64,000 nt of DNA, from NCBI RefSeq assembly GCF_014203895.1, contig NZ_JACHJY010000002.1:496001-560000 (forward strand), in the 5' to 3' direction. The translations under genes and the position numbers were made by a program. Below are positions 26,401-34,450 of this stretch, in pieces. This stretch comes from Streptomyces nymphaeiformis (lineage in GTDB: Bacteria > Actinomycetota > Actinomycetes > Streptomycetales > Streptomycetaceae). The notes under the pieces are model-generated. The model was not told the origin of the DNA. It made no database searches and worked only from the letters and a program-made list of their open reading frames with translations. Positions within the stretch are counted from its first letter, which is position 1, and each line of letters starts with the position of its first letter.

Positions 26401-27407
26401 CCGAGGTGTCCACGGTGCTCGCGCTCCCGAGCCTGACGACCGTGGGCGACGGCGCGTTCCTCGCCGACGACACCCTGACCGCTCCGTACGAACTGGGCGG
26501 AGGGTGGGTCCGCATCGGACATTCCGAGATCGGCCGCCGGGCGTTCCTCGGCAACTCCGGAATGACCGCGCCGGGCCGCAGCGTGCCCGACGACGGGCTG
26601 GTCGGTGTCCTGTCGGCCACCCCGAAGAAGGCCAAGAAGGGCAGCTCCTACCTCGGCCTGCCGCCGGTCAAGCTGCCGCGGTCCGCGGCCGACGCGGACC
26701 GGAGCCGCACCTACGACCCGCCCAAGCACCTGCTGTGGGCCCGCGGCCTGGTGGAGCTGTGCCGGCTCGTCCCGGTGTTCTGCTCGGCCGCGCTCGCCGT
26801 CCTGACCGTGGCCGCGCTGTGCGCCCTGACCGCGACCGGCGGAGTGGGGGTGGCGGGGGCCGCGCTGCTGTCCGGAGCGGTCCTGCTCGCCGCCGGGGCG
26901 ACCGCCGCGGTGGTCTCCGTGGCCGCGAAATGGCTGCTGGTGGGCCGGCACCGGACGGGGCAGCACCCGCTGTGGAGCGGCTTCGTGTGGCGCAACGAAC
27001 TGTCCGACACGTTCGTCGAGGTCCTGGCCGTGCCCTGGCTCGCCGGATCGGTGCCGGGGACCGCGCTCCTCACCCTGTGGATGCGTGGTCTGGGGGCCCG
27101 GATCGGCCGGGGCGTGTGGTGCGAGAGCTACTGGCTTCCCGAGACGGACCTCGTGGCACTGGGCGACGCCGCCACCGTGAACCGCGGCTGTGTGTTGCAG
27201 ACGCACCTCTTCCACGACCGGATCTTGAGGACGGATACTGTGATCCTTCGCGAGGGCGCCACCCTGGGTCCGAACGGAATCGTCCTGCCCGGAAGCACGG
27301 TCGGGGCCCGCAGCACACTGGGACCGGCCTCGCTCGTGATGGCCGGGGAATCCGTCCCCGCCGACACCCGCTGGCTGGGCAATCCGATCGAGGCGTGGCG
27401 GTCCTGA
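23499..27407 (+). CDS. Pls/PosA-family membrane non-ribosomal peptide synthetase
   Basis: This 1302-aa single-module enzyme has an adenylation domain (about 35-510) with FTSGSTGVPKGV, NTYGPTEATV, YRSGDLV, KLGGRRIELGEVDAAL and TRTSGKVDRNAL. A carrier domain follows with Ser553 in FFAIGGGSLAA. The rest is membrane helices separating three tandem repeats with left-handed beta-helix/acyltransferase character (such as GAVVGTRSVLFPGARVG and GATLGPNGIVLPGSTVG). This is the epsilon-poly-lysine synthetase layout, in which the C-terminal tandem domains link residues into a homopolymer. The substrate pocket read by eye is D-A-E-S-F-G-T-V-V-(K), compatible with a basic amino acid; this is tentative. An M1 peptidase gene follows. 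Confidence 0.88.
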   Translation: MSATPERGELTLLDDGETYEDSGKAARFSAGPAAPPRTLVDILDATVLAHPDEPALDDGSAQLTYRELAAEVERLRRTLAAAGVGLGDRVGVRVPSGTNDLYVAVLAVLAAGAAYVPVDAEDPDERAELVFGEAGVRAVLGAGRSVEVTAAPEPGHAPAARPGPEHDAWVIFTSGSTGVPKGVAVGHRSAAAFVDAEAALFLAEEPIGPGDRVMAGLSVAFDASCEEMWLAWRHGACLVPVPRSQVRSGADLGPWLVEQEITVVSTVPTLAALWDPADLGEVRLLIFGGEACPPELAQRLVTEGREVWNTYGPTEATVVACASLLTGEEPIRIGLPLNGWELAVADESGEPVPMGGSGELVIGGVGLARYLDPAKDAEKYAPLASLGWQRAYRSGDLVRAEPEGLVFLGRGDEQIKLGGRRIELGEVDAALQALPGVAGAAAAVRTARGGNELLVGYVVTQEGWDHAAAVERLRAELPAALVPLLAPVAELPTRTSGKVDRNALPWPLPELETARPAERLYGTEAWLAEQWSETLGVPVTGAGDDFFAIGGGSLAAAQLTTRLRARYPSAAVVDVYQQPTLRKLARHLERSVQDGGEARTVAPVPLRSQVVQTLLLLPLFTLVGLRWTVALLALGNVLHRFGPYPWVPTASWWLVAAGAALLYSPPGRLALAAGGARLLLRGVGPGHYPRGGSVHLRLWTAERLADLVGATSLTGTWLERYARALGAKIGPEVDLHSLPPVTGMLKLGRGCAVESEVDLSGHWLDGDRLEIGPVKVGAGAVVGTRSVLFPGARVGKRAEVAPGSAVTGPIPTGQRWAGVPAVKLGKAKRNWPKERPPRAVRWRALYGASGLWLTALPVLAALPALLVVSLSVPADAGLAEALRGALTAVVPGALAFGFAYALLLLVSVRLLSLGLRTGTHPTHSRVGWQAWTVTQLMDLSRETLFPLYAGLITPVWLRLLGMRIGRGAEVSTVLALPSLTTVGDGAFLADDTLTAPYELGGGWVRIGHSEIGRRAFLGNSGMTAPGRSVPDDGLVGVLSATPKKAKKGSSYLGLPPVKLPRSAADADRSRTYDPPKHLLWARGLVELCRLVPVFCSAALAVLTVAALCALTATGGVGVAGAALLSGAVLLAAGATAAVVSVAAKWLLVGRHRTGQHPLWSGFVWRNELSDTFVEVLAVPWLAGSVPGTALLTLWMRGLGARIGRGVWCESYWLPETDLVALGDAATVNRGCVLQTHLFHDRILRTDTVILREGATLGPNGIVLPGSTVGARSTLGPASLVMAGESVPADTRWLGNPIEAWRS

Positions 27408-27451
27408 AGGGGCTACGGCGTACGAGCACAGCGCAGGGAGCGGAAGCGGCA

Positions 27452-28816
27452 GTGAGCGGCCAGAGGACAACGGCGTCGGACCCGTACTTTCCGGCCAGCG
27501 GCGACCCCCGATACCGCGTGCACCGGTACGAGATCGCCCTGGACTACCGTCCCGGCCCCAACCGGCTGGCCGGGACGGCGCGGCTCAGCGCGATCGCCGG
27601 CCGGGCGCAGCTCACCGACTTCGCCCTCGACCTGGCCGATTTCAAGGTCGGCCGGGTCCAGGTGAACGGCCGGGCGCCCCACTACAGCCACCGGGGCGGC
27701 AAACTGCGCATCCGCCCGGCCAAGCCCCTCCCCGCCGGCGCCGCCTTCACCGTGGAGGTGCACTGGTCGGGCAACCCCAAGCCGGTACGCAGCCCCTGGG
27801 GCGGCCTCGGCTGGGAGGAACTGACGGACGGCGCGCTCGTCGCGAGCCAGCCGGTCGGCGCGCCTTCCTGGTACCCGTGCAACGACCGTCCCGCGGACAA
27901 GGCCTCCTACCTGCTCTCGGTCAACACCCCTTCCGCGTACGCGGTGGTGGCCGGCGGCCGGCTGCTGACACGGACGACCAAGTCCTCCACGACCACCTGG
28001 GTGTACGAGCAGACCGCCCCGACCTCCAGCTATCTGGTCGGCCTGTCCATCGGCATGTACCAGACCGTGCTGCTCGGCGACCCCGGACTCGGCGGTGTTC
28101 CGCAGAGCGCCCACGTACCGGCGCACCTGCTGCCGAACTTCTCCCGGGACTTCGCCCGGCAGCCCGCGATGATGCGGCTCTTCGAGGAACTGTTCGGCCC
28201 CTACCCCCTGGGCGAGTACGCGGTCGTCGTCGCCGACGAGGAGCTGGACGTGCCGGTGGAGGCCCAGGGGCTGTCCCTCTTCGGCACCAACCACGTGGAC
28301 GGCGTGCGGGGTTCGGAGCGGCTCATCGCCCATGAGCTCGCCCACCAGTGGTTCGGCAACAGCGTGACCATCGCCGACTGGCGGCACATCTGGCTGAACG
28401 AGGGCTTCGCGAAGTACGCCGAATGGCTCTGGTCCGAGCGGTCCGGCGGTCGCACCGCACATGAACTGGCCCTCGCCGCACACCGGTTGCTGGCCTCGCA
28501 GCCGCAGGACCTGGTCCTCGCCGACCCCGGCCGCAAGCTGATGTTCGACGACCGCCTCTACCAACGCGGGGGCCTCGCGGTGCACGCGATCCGCTGCGCG
28601 CTGGGTGACGGGGCGTTCTTCCGCATGCTGCGCGACTGGGCCGGCGTGCACCGCCACGGCGTGGTGACCACCGCGAGCTTCGCCGCCCACGTGGCCCGCT
28701 ACGCGGCCGAGCCGCTGGATACCCTGCTCACGTCCTGGCTCCATCAGCCCTCCCTTCCCCCGCTGCCCGCCCCGCCGCGCGATGTCGTTCCGGGCGGGAC
28801 GGGCGGGATGCCCTAG
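27452..28816 (+). CDS. M1-family zinc metallopeptidase
   Basis: This 454-aa protein starts at GTG 27452 with GGGAG twelve bases upstream; GTG 27395, overlapping the synthetase gene, is an alternative. The zinc site is HELAHQW (His294, Glu295, His298) with the third ligand Glu317 in LNEGFAKY, the M1 spacing. The usual GAMEN exopeptidase loop is replaced by VEAQGLSLFG. It lacks the long C-terminal helical domain of aminopeptidase N and has no signal peptide. Being 44 bases downstream of the Pls-family synthetase, it may trim or degrade that polymer, as zinc peptidases do for poly-lysine; this is inference. Confidence 0.88.
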   Translation: MSGQRTTASDPYFPASGDPRYRVHRYEIALDYRPGPNRLAGTARLSAIAGRAQLTDFALDLADFKVGRVQVNGRAPHYSHRGGKLRIRPAKPLPAGAAFTVEVHWSGNPKPVRSPWGGLGWEELTDGALVASQPVGAPSWYPCNDRPADKASYLLSVNTPSAYAVVAGGRLLTRTTKSSTTTWVYEQTAPTSSYLVGLSIGMYQTVLLGDPGLGGVPQSAHVPAHLLPNFSRDFARQPAMMRLFEELFGPYPLGEYAVVVADEELDVPVEAQGLSLFGTNHVDGVRGSERLIAHELAHQWFGNSVTIADWRHIWLNEGFAKYAEWLWSERSGGRTAHELALAAHRLLASQPQDLVLADPGRKLMFDDRLYQRGGLAVHAIRCALGDGAFFRMLRDWAGVHRHGVVTTASFAAHVARYAAEPLDTLLTSWLHQPSLPPLPAPPRDVVPGGTGGMP

Positions 28817-30045
28817 TCCCTCCCCGGTCGGCGGCCGATCGCTCCAAGGGGCCTCCCTGCCCGGTGGGCCCCAGCCACCAGTACCGACAGGACGGCCGCC
28901 GAACCGCCCAGCACCATGACCGTCGAGGGCGAGGACCGGTCGAGGACGGCCCCTCCGACCAGGGCCCCGATGGAGATGGTGGCCTGGAAGGAGGCGGTGA
29001 AGAGGACGGAGGACGCCTCGGGGGAGTCGGGTGCGGCCTTGGCGAACCAGGTCTGCGAGCAGACCGGCACGGCTCCGTAGCCGACGCCCCAGACGATCAG
29101 CAGTGCCACCGCTCCCACCGCCGACCGGCCGAGGACCGGGAGGAGCAGGGTCGCACCGGCGATCAACGCGGCGGCCGCGGCGAAAGCGGCCCGCGGATGG
29201 CGCCCCGCAGTCGATCCACCGAGGAAGTTGCCGGCGATTCCGGCTGCTCCGTAGACGAGCAGACAGACCGTGATGAGCCCCGGACCCACCTGGGTCACCT
29301 GCTCCAGGAAGGGGGTGACGTAGGTGTACGTGCCGAAGTGGGCGAGCACGACCAGGAAGGTCATCGCCAGGGCGAAGCGGGTGTCGACCCTCCGGAACAT
29401 GCCGCCGAGGGCGTCGAGGCGGGTCGCCCGGTCGGAGGGGAGCGGCGGGACGACCAGGAGCAGCAGGGCGAGGACGGCGAGCGTGAAGCCGCCCATGACG
29501 AGGAACGCGGTCCGCCAGCCGGCGGCGTCACCGATGAAAGTGCCCAGTGGTACCCCGAGTACGGAGCCGAGCGGTACCGCGGAGAAGATCACCGAGGTCG
29601 CGCGGCCCACGGATCGCGCAGGCACCAGCCGGCCGGCGAGCCCGGCACCGATGGACCAGAAGCCGCCGATGGTGATCCCCACCATGACGCGGGAGACCAG
29701 GACCAGCCAGTAGTTCGACGCCGCAGCGGCCAGGAAATCGGCCAGCGCCAGCAAGAGGACGAACGCACCCAGCATGACCCGCCGGTCGACGCGCCCCGTG
29801 GCCGCCGTGACCAAGGGTGCCGCGACCGCGGCCAGGAATCCCGGCATGGTCATCATGAGACCGGCCATTCCGTCCGAGACGGTGAAACTCGAACCGATCG
29901 AGGTCAGCAGCCCGATCGGCAGGATTTCCGTGGTGACGATCGAAAAGATTCCCAGCATCACCGAGATCACAGCCAGCCAGGAAGTCGAGTCCGGGCGCTC
30001 CGACGGTGCCGGAGAGGGGACAGAAGTGGTGGTCGTTGTGGACAT
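28813..30045 (-). CDS. MFS transporter, Bcr/CflA or arabinose-efflux type
   Basis: This 410-aa protein has 12 hydrophobic segments. It starts at ATG 30045 with an MSTTTTTSVPSPAPSERP lead, then LAVISVMLGIFSIVTTEILP and the family signature region between helices 2 and 3 (TGRVDRRVMLGA). Helix 5 has the GSVLGVPLGTFIGDAAGWR motif C typical of drug:H+ antiporters of the AraJ/YdhP type. It probably exports a small molecule. It converges on the M1 gene with a 4-base overlap and is divergent from the neprosin unit. Confidence 0.9.
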   Translation of the reverse strand: MSTTTTTSVPSPAPSERPDSTSWLAVISVMLGIFSIVTTEILPIGLLTSIGSSFTVSDGMAGLMMTMPGFLAAVAAPLVTAATGRVDRRVMLGAFVLLLALADFLAAAASNYWLVLVSRVMVGITIGGFWSIGAGLAGRLVPARSVGRATSVIFSAVPLGSVLGVPLGTFIGDAAGWRTAFLVMGGFTLAVLALLLLVVPPLPSDRATRLDALGGMFRRVDTRFALAMTFLVVLAHFGTYTYVTPFLEQVTQVGPGLITVCLLVYGAAGIAGNFLGGSTAGRHPRAAFAAAAALIAGATLLLPVLGRSAVGAVALLIVWGVGYGAVPVCSQTWFAKAAPDSPEASSVLFTASFQATISIGALVGGAVLDRSSPSTVMVLGGSAAVLSVLVAGAHRAGRPLGAIGRRPGRD

Positions 30046-30250
30046 GAATCCCGTCCTGAGTTGGGCGTCACCTGCAGAAGGCGTCCACCAGTCCAGCAGG
30101 AACGGGCGCCGTCCTCTGGCGGATTCCCGACACCGACGACCGGGTCCTTGCCGTCGAGCTGCGCCGACCCCCGTGTGGGGGCAGGATGGGAGATAGCGGG
30201 GCTGTGCGGCCGCGACATCGTCGCCCGCATCCGACGCCAAGAGGTTTCCC

Positions 30251-30412
30251 ATGACCGGTGACGCGTACGAACCCCCTGTCTCCGGACCATCAGGTGGCGA
30301 ACCTGTTGTCCGAACACCCGCAGCCCGGCCCCGCCGTCCCCCGGGGCTCGACGGCGCCACGATTCTCGACCACGTCGAGCCCCGGTACGTCGAGTTCGGT
30401 GTCGGCCCCTGA
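30251..30412 (+). CDS. Small hypothetical protein (53 aa)
   Basis: An ATG with GAGG six bases upstream opens a 53-codon frame beginning MTGDAYEPPVSGPSGGEP. It has a basic proline-rich middle (RPRRPPG) and ends TILDHVEPRYVEFGVGP. It lies 36 bases before the neprosin gene in the same direction and could be the first gene of that transcript. No family is recognised. The balanced composition and aromatic C-terminus suggest a real peptide, but conservation is untested. Confidence 0.45.
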   Translation: MTGDAYEPPVSGPSGGEPVVRTPAARPRRPPGLDGATILDHVEPRYVEFGVGP

Positions 30413-30448
30413 CGGGCCGTCGCTCCGGAAGGCCTGAAGGAGGCAACC

Positions 30449-31663
30449 ATGGAAGCGGGCAGGGTCGAACGCAACCCGGAGGCGCCGCAGTCGGCGCCGC
30501 CACCGCGAGCGGGCCGGGACATCGAACGCGAGGCCGCAGAACGGCTCGACGAGATCCGGCAGTACTTCAAGGACCTGTACGCGCGACGCGACGTCGTCGC
30601 CCGCACCACCACCCCGTACGGAGAGGACCTCGACTGGGTCCCCAGCGAGGCCGATGCCGAGCCACCCGATCTCGAGTACCCGGAACGCCCCGGCACCAGC
30701 GACCGTCCCGCGTCGGCCCAGCCCTTCGAGGCGGCCGCCGGCAGCGCCCAGACGGGCCCTCCCGGCACGGTCCCCCTGGTGCGCAAGCAGCTGGACAGCA
30801 TCACCGCCGCCGGCACGCTCCAGGACTACCTCGCCAAGGGGACACGGGCGAAGGTCATGACCCCGCCCGACGATCCCGGCATCGCGCCCCCGGCCGTCTC
30901 CCCCCACAAGTACGCGCACGCCGCCCAGCAGGTCACGAACTACGGCACGGAAGGCGTCATCAACACCTGGCGGCCCTACGTCCAGTGGTCGGACGAGTTC
31001 TCCCTCGGGCAGGAGTGGGTGGTGCGGGGCAGCTTCGTGCCCGGCACGACCGACGGGCAGACCGTCGAAGTGGGCGCGCAGACCTACAAGGACCTCTACG
31101 GGGACTGGTACCCGCACCTGTTCATCTTCTACACGACCAACAACTACACGGCCAGCGGCGCGAACATCGGCGGCTACAACACCGACGTGGCCGGCTGGCA
31201 GCAGGTGTCGACCTCGGTCTACCCGACCGTCCGCCTCGCGGAGAGCGTCTACGGGGGAGACCAGTACGAACTCGCCATCAAGGTCACGCTCTTCAACGGC
31301 AACTGGTGGATCCGGATAGGCAACGAATGGATGGGGTACTACCCCGCAAGCCTGTTCAACGCCGCCGGACTGCTCAACCAGGCGCAGTCCGTCGACTGGG
31401 GCGGCGAGGTCGTCGACGAGATCGGCCACCCGGGGCCGACGGCCACCTGGATGGGCAGCGGCCACTTCCCGTTCGAGGGCTGGAGCCGTGCGGCCTACAT
31501 GCGCAACCTGGCCTATCAGTCCGACCCCTCCGGAACGATGGTCAACATGCAGGGCTACCCCCACGAGACCAACCCGAACGCCTACAGGATCGCGACCGAC
31601 TTCTCCGGGACGACGACCTGGGGCTCGAACTTCTACTGGGGAGGCCCGGGTGGAGTCGAGTGA
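30449..31663 (+). CDS. Neprosin-domain (DUF239) glutamic peptidase
   Basis: This 404-aa protein starts at ATG behind AAGGAGG. Residues about 1-130 form a charged, proline-rich region with FKDLYARRDVV, resembling an activation segment. The neprosin fold spans about 140-400, with QWSDEFSLGQEWVV and DWGGEVVDEIGHPG. The expected catalytic glutamates of plant neprosin map to Glu183 and Glu320 by eye. Neprosins are prolyl endopeptidases; this one has no visible signal peptide. It converges with the giant-protein operon and overlaps a small proline-rich gene by 14 bases. Its connection with the operon is positional. Confidence 0.83.
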   Translation: MEAGRVERNPEAPQSAPPPRAGRDIEREAAERLDEIRQYFKDLYARRDVVARTTTPYGEDLDWVPSEADAEPPDLEYPERPGTSDRPASAQPFEAAAGSAQTGPPGTVPLVRKQLDSITAAGTLQDYLAKGTRAKVMTPPDDPGIAPPAVSPHKYAHAAQQVTNYGTEGVINTWRPYVQWSDEFSLGQEWVVRGSFVPGTTDGQTVEVGAQTYKDLYGDWYPHLFIFYTTNNYTASGANIGGYNTDVAGWQQVSTSVYPTVRLAESVYGGDQYELAIKVTLFNGNWWIRIGNEWMGYYPASLFNAAGLLNQAQSVDWGGEVVDEIGHPGPTATWMGSGHFPFEGWSRAAYMRNLAYQSDPSGTMVNMQGYPHETNPNAYRIATDFSGTTTWGSNFYWGGPGGVE

Positions 31664-31976
31664 CCTCCCGGCCGAGGACGACCGGCCCGAGGACGACCGG
31701 CCCGAGGTCATCCCCTCCGAGGTCGATCCGGACGTCGAGTGCGTCCGGATCGAGAAGGCGGGCGGGGCGGCGGAGCCGCCGCCCTATCCGCCCCCGCAGG
31801 ACCAGCACCCCCCGCCGGGGCGGGGCGTGCGGCTCTGCCCCGAGGGGTACGTGCCCCGGCGCCGTCGCCGCGACTACACGCTGGACGGCAAACGGGTCGT
31901 CACCGACTCCCCGGCCACCCGGAATCCGGAGGAGCCGCCGGCTCACGGGGCGGCTTCGCCACCCCCGTCCCCCTGA
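31650..31976 (+). CDS. Proline-rich small protein
   Basis: This 108-aa frame starts at GTG 31650, overlapping the neprosin gene's 3' end. It is acidic at first (two copies of a PEDDRPE-like unit in DDRPEDDRPEV) and has a PPPYPPPQDQHPPPG tract. It ends with a basic CPEGYVPRRRRRDY segment followed by LDGKRVVTDSP. No family is recognised. Its proline content would suit cleavage by, or binding to, the prolyl peptidase encoded upstream; that is speculation. Its 3' end overlaps the convergent repeat-protein gene by 34 bases. Confidence 0.6.
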   Translation: MESSDLPAEDDRPEDDRPEVIPSEVDPDVECVRIEKAGGAAEPPPYPPPQDQHPPPGRGVRLCPEGYVPRRRRRDYTLDGKRVVTDSPATRNPEEPPAHGAASPPPSP

Positions 31977-33325
31977 GACCCGGAGGGAACGGTCACGCCG
32001 CACGGACCGTGGTCGTCGTCGCCCTCGTACGTGACGTCGATCCCGGCCCCGTCCGCCGGCAGGTCGGCGGTCCGCAGCGTCGCCATGCCCACCTCGTCCA
32101 GGGGGACCGTGCCGAGCACCCGGCCGTCCGTGCTGAAGGTGACGGCACCGCGCGGCGGGCGACCGCCCGGGACCGTCGGCGCGACCCGTACCGTCAACGT
32201 CGTGTGCGACCCGGTGGCCAGGGCCGGCCGGGTGGCGAAGGAGCGGGCGGCCGACGGATCGATGGCGAAGGCGCCGTCGCGGTCGATCCCGAACGCGCTG
32301 CACAGGCCGTGCGCGGTCCGCGCGAGGTAGCCCGTCGCCGGGGCGAGGACGGCCGTCAGCTCGCGGGGGGTCTGGGGCGGGGAGTCCAGGGCCGTGACAC
32401 CGACGAGGTCGCTGTCCGCCCGGACCGTCGAGAGCACCACCGGAAACCCGCCCACGACCAGCGTGTCCGTGCCGCGTCCGGTCAGGAACGTGTCGCAGGA
32501 CTCCTCGTAGTCGACGGTGCCGTCGGACCGGACGGTGTACGCGAGGTCGGCGGTCACCCCGGGACCCGCCTGGAGGAGGTACCCGGAGGCCGGCAGCAGC
32601 GTGAGCCGGTGCGTCGAGGCACGGGACAGGAAGCCGGTGCCGGCGACAGGCGCGCCGACGGGCAGCAGGCCGTGGGAGAGCGCGCGGCCGTCGACGGTGA
32701 TCGTGTGCCCGTGGACCGTCAGCGTGTGCCCGGAGGCTTCGGCGAAGCCCGCCGCCTCCGGGGCGGGCCGGACACGGCCGTCCGGCGACACGGAGAAGCC
32801 GAGGCCGCCGTCGGCGGTGCCGGCCGCGACCCGCAGCCGGTAACCGGAGGCGGGCAGCAGATCGAGCTGGTGGACCCGGTCCGGTGCCAGGGGTTCCGCC
32901 TCCGGCAGGTCCGGGACGAGCGGATGGTCGAGAGCCCGGGCGTCGACGGCGACGAGGACGCCGCGCACGGTCAGCCGCCGTCCGCCGCGGCCGCCGAGGA
33001 AGGCGTCGAACTCCGGAGCGAAGTCGAGCGTGCCGTCCTCGCGCACGTCGAAGGTGACGGCGGCCGTGGCGCCGTCGGCGAGCCGCAGGCGGTAGCCCGT
33101 ACGCGGCGGGAGCACGACCTCGGGCGGCGGGTCGGCCGCCCCGTCGAGGAACCGTGTCCCGGGCCGGGCGCCGTACGCGGATGCGGCCGGATGCCCGGAA
33201 GGCGCCGCGTACCCGGCCCCGTCCGCGTACCCGGGTGCGGATCCGTCCGCGGCCTCGTATCCGGCGTCGACGACGGCGACAAGGGGAAACGTGAGCTGTG
33301 AGGTGTCGATGGTGATGGCCGGCAT
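31943..33325 (-). CDS. Repeat protein with C-terminal Ig-like domain
   Basis: This 460-aa protein starts at ATG with GGGAGAG upstream. After a Gly/Ala/Tyr-rich lead (about 20-65) come four modules of roughly 70-85 residues. Each opens with a phrase like LLPASGYRLR (also LPPRTGYRLRL, LLPASGYLLQ, LAPATGYLAR) and includes a DGTLDF or DGTVDY turn and a hydrophobic VxxxxxVxVDxR strand pair. The C-terminus (about 375-445) is an Ig-like repeat with VTFSTDGRVLGTVPL and GIDVTYEGDDD. It is probably an all-beta structural or adhesive protein. It is the last gene of the leftward giant-protein operon, 36 bases after the WD40 gene. No signal peptide is seen. Confidence 0.72.
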   Translation of the reverse strand: MPAITIDTSQLTFPLVAVVDAGYEAADGSAPGYADGAGYAAPSGHPAASAYGARPGTRFLDGAADPPPEVVLPPRTGYRLRLADGATAAVTFDVREDGTLDFAPEFDAFLGGRGGRRLTVRGVLVAVDARALDHPLVPDLPEAEPLAPDRVHQLDLLPASGYRLRVAAGTADGGLGFSVSPDGRVRPAPEAAGFAEASGHTLTVHGHTITVDGRALSHGLLPVGAPVAGTGFLSRASTHRLTLLPASGYLLQAGPGVTADLAYTVRSDGTVDYEESCDTFLTGRGTDTLVVGGFPVVLSTVRADSDLVGVTALDSPPQTPRELTAVLAPATGYLARTAHGLCSAFGIDRDGAFAIDPSAARSFATRPALATGSHTTLTVRVAPTVPGGRPPRGAVTFSTDGRVLGTVPLDEVGMATLRTADLPADGAGIDVTYEGDDDHGPCGVTVPSGSQGDGGGEAAP

Positions 33326-33361
33326 CGGCTCTCCCGATCGGTCGTCGGTGCGGGGAGGGGG

Positions 33362-34450
33362 TCAGAACGGTGTCGTGCCGGTGATCTCCAGACGCGGTAC
33401 GAGCTCGATCCGGGTCTCCTTCCGGGCCGACCGGGTGGGCTCCCCCGTGACGCGCGCCCAGCGGCGGATCCTGCGGTCCCAGCCGCAGGTGACGAGTTCG
33501 GACTCGTCCCGCGTGACCGCGAGGGACGGCACGCCCCAGGTGTGCGCCGCGACGGCCGCACCGATGCGCTGTCCCGTGCGGTCCCAGCGGTGCAGGAGGC
33601 CGTGGGCGCTGCCCGCCGCGATCTCTCCGTCGCTCGTGAGCAGCACCGACCACACGGGCGAGTCGAGGACGAGCGGGGGTCCCACCGGCCGGCCCGAGCC
33701 GAGGTCCCAGCGGCGTACCGTGCCGTCCCTGCCACCGGAGGCGACGATCCGCCCGTCGGGAGCGGCCGCGAGCGCCTGGATCGGACCGCTGTGGCCGAGG
33801 AGCGGCTCGCCGATCGGGGTGCCGGCCGACCGGTTCCAGCGCCGTACGGTGCCGTCCTGCCCGGCCGTGACGATGACGTCCTCGTCGGCGCCGAGGGCGA
33901 CCGCCCGTACCGTTCCCGCGTGCCCCCGCAGGGGTTCGCCGAGCGGGGAGCCGGCCGCCCGGTCCCAGCGGCGTACCGTGCCGTCCTGCGAGGCGGAGAC
34001 GAGCTCCCGCCCGTCACGGGTGACGGCGAGGCCGCGGACCCGGAGCCGATGGCCGATGAGGGGCTCGCCCAGCGGGGTGCCGTCCACCCGGTCCCAGCGG
34101 CGCAGCACACCGTCGCCGCCGCCGATGACGATCTCGCGGTCGTCGGGTGTGAGCACCATCGCGAAGACGGTCCGTGCATGTACCTGGACCGGGTCGGACA
34201 GCGGTTGCCCGAGCAGTCTGTCCCAGCGGCGGACGTACCCGATGTAGTCCACACCGACGATCTCGGCATCGTCCGACGTCAGGCGGAGGACCATCAACTC
34301 CGTAGGAGTGGTGATCTCGCCCACCGCGCGGTTCGTGCTCCTCACGGCGGTGGATCCTGGCCTCAGGCGGTCGCCGCGCGCGCCGGGCCCGATCCCCTCG
34401 TCCGGCATGCCCGTCCGGGCGTACGCGTTCATCCTCGCTCCCGCGTCCAT
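33362..34450 (-). CDS. Seven-bladed WD40 beta-propeller protein
   Basis: This 362-aa protein has seven blades, each ending in an RRWDR-like signature: YVRRWDR, VLRRWDR, TVRRWDR, TVRRWNR, TVRRWDL, LLHRWDR and RIRRWAR. Each repeat is about 42 residues and contains a G-H-x-x-x-V and a DG dipeptide. A polar N-terminus of about 50 residues precedes the propeller. Such proteins are rigid interaction platforms and have no enzymatic motif. The ATG shares one base with the upstream stop (TGATG), so it is coupled to the 573-aa gene. It may scaffold the giant proteins. Confidence 0.85.
   Translation of the reverse strand: MDAGARMNAYARTGMPDEGIGPGARGDRLRPGSTAVRSTNRAVGEITTPTELMVLRLTSDDAEIVGVDYIGYVRRWDRLLGQPLSDPVQVHARTVFAMVLTPDDREIVIGGGDGVLRRWDRVDGTPLGEPLIGHRLRVRGLAVTRDGRELVSASQDGTVRRWDRAAGSPLGEPLRGHAGTVRAVALGADEDVIVTAGQDGTVRRWNRSAGTPIGEPLLGHSGPIQALAAAPDGRIVASGGRDGTVRRWDLGSGRPVGPPLVLDSPVWSVLLTSDGEIAAGSAHGLLHRWDRTGQRIGAAVAAHTWGVPSLAVTRDESELVTCGWDRRIRRWARVTGEPTRSARKETRIELVPRLEITGTTPF

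Noticed and set aside
23562..27470. A 1302-codon leftward frame opposite the Pls-family gene
   Set aside because: The rightward frame carries clear adenylation, carrier and tandem-domain motifs, so this is a shadow.
33362..34450. Regular DNA repetition resembling a satellite or CRISPR-like array
   Set aside because: The repetition is the DNA trace of seven WD40 blades, each about 125-130 bases and strongly diverged; there are no identical repeats with unique spacers.
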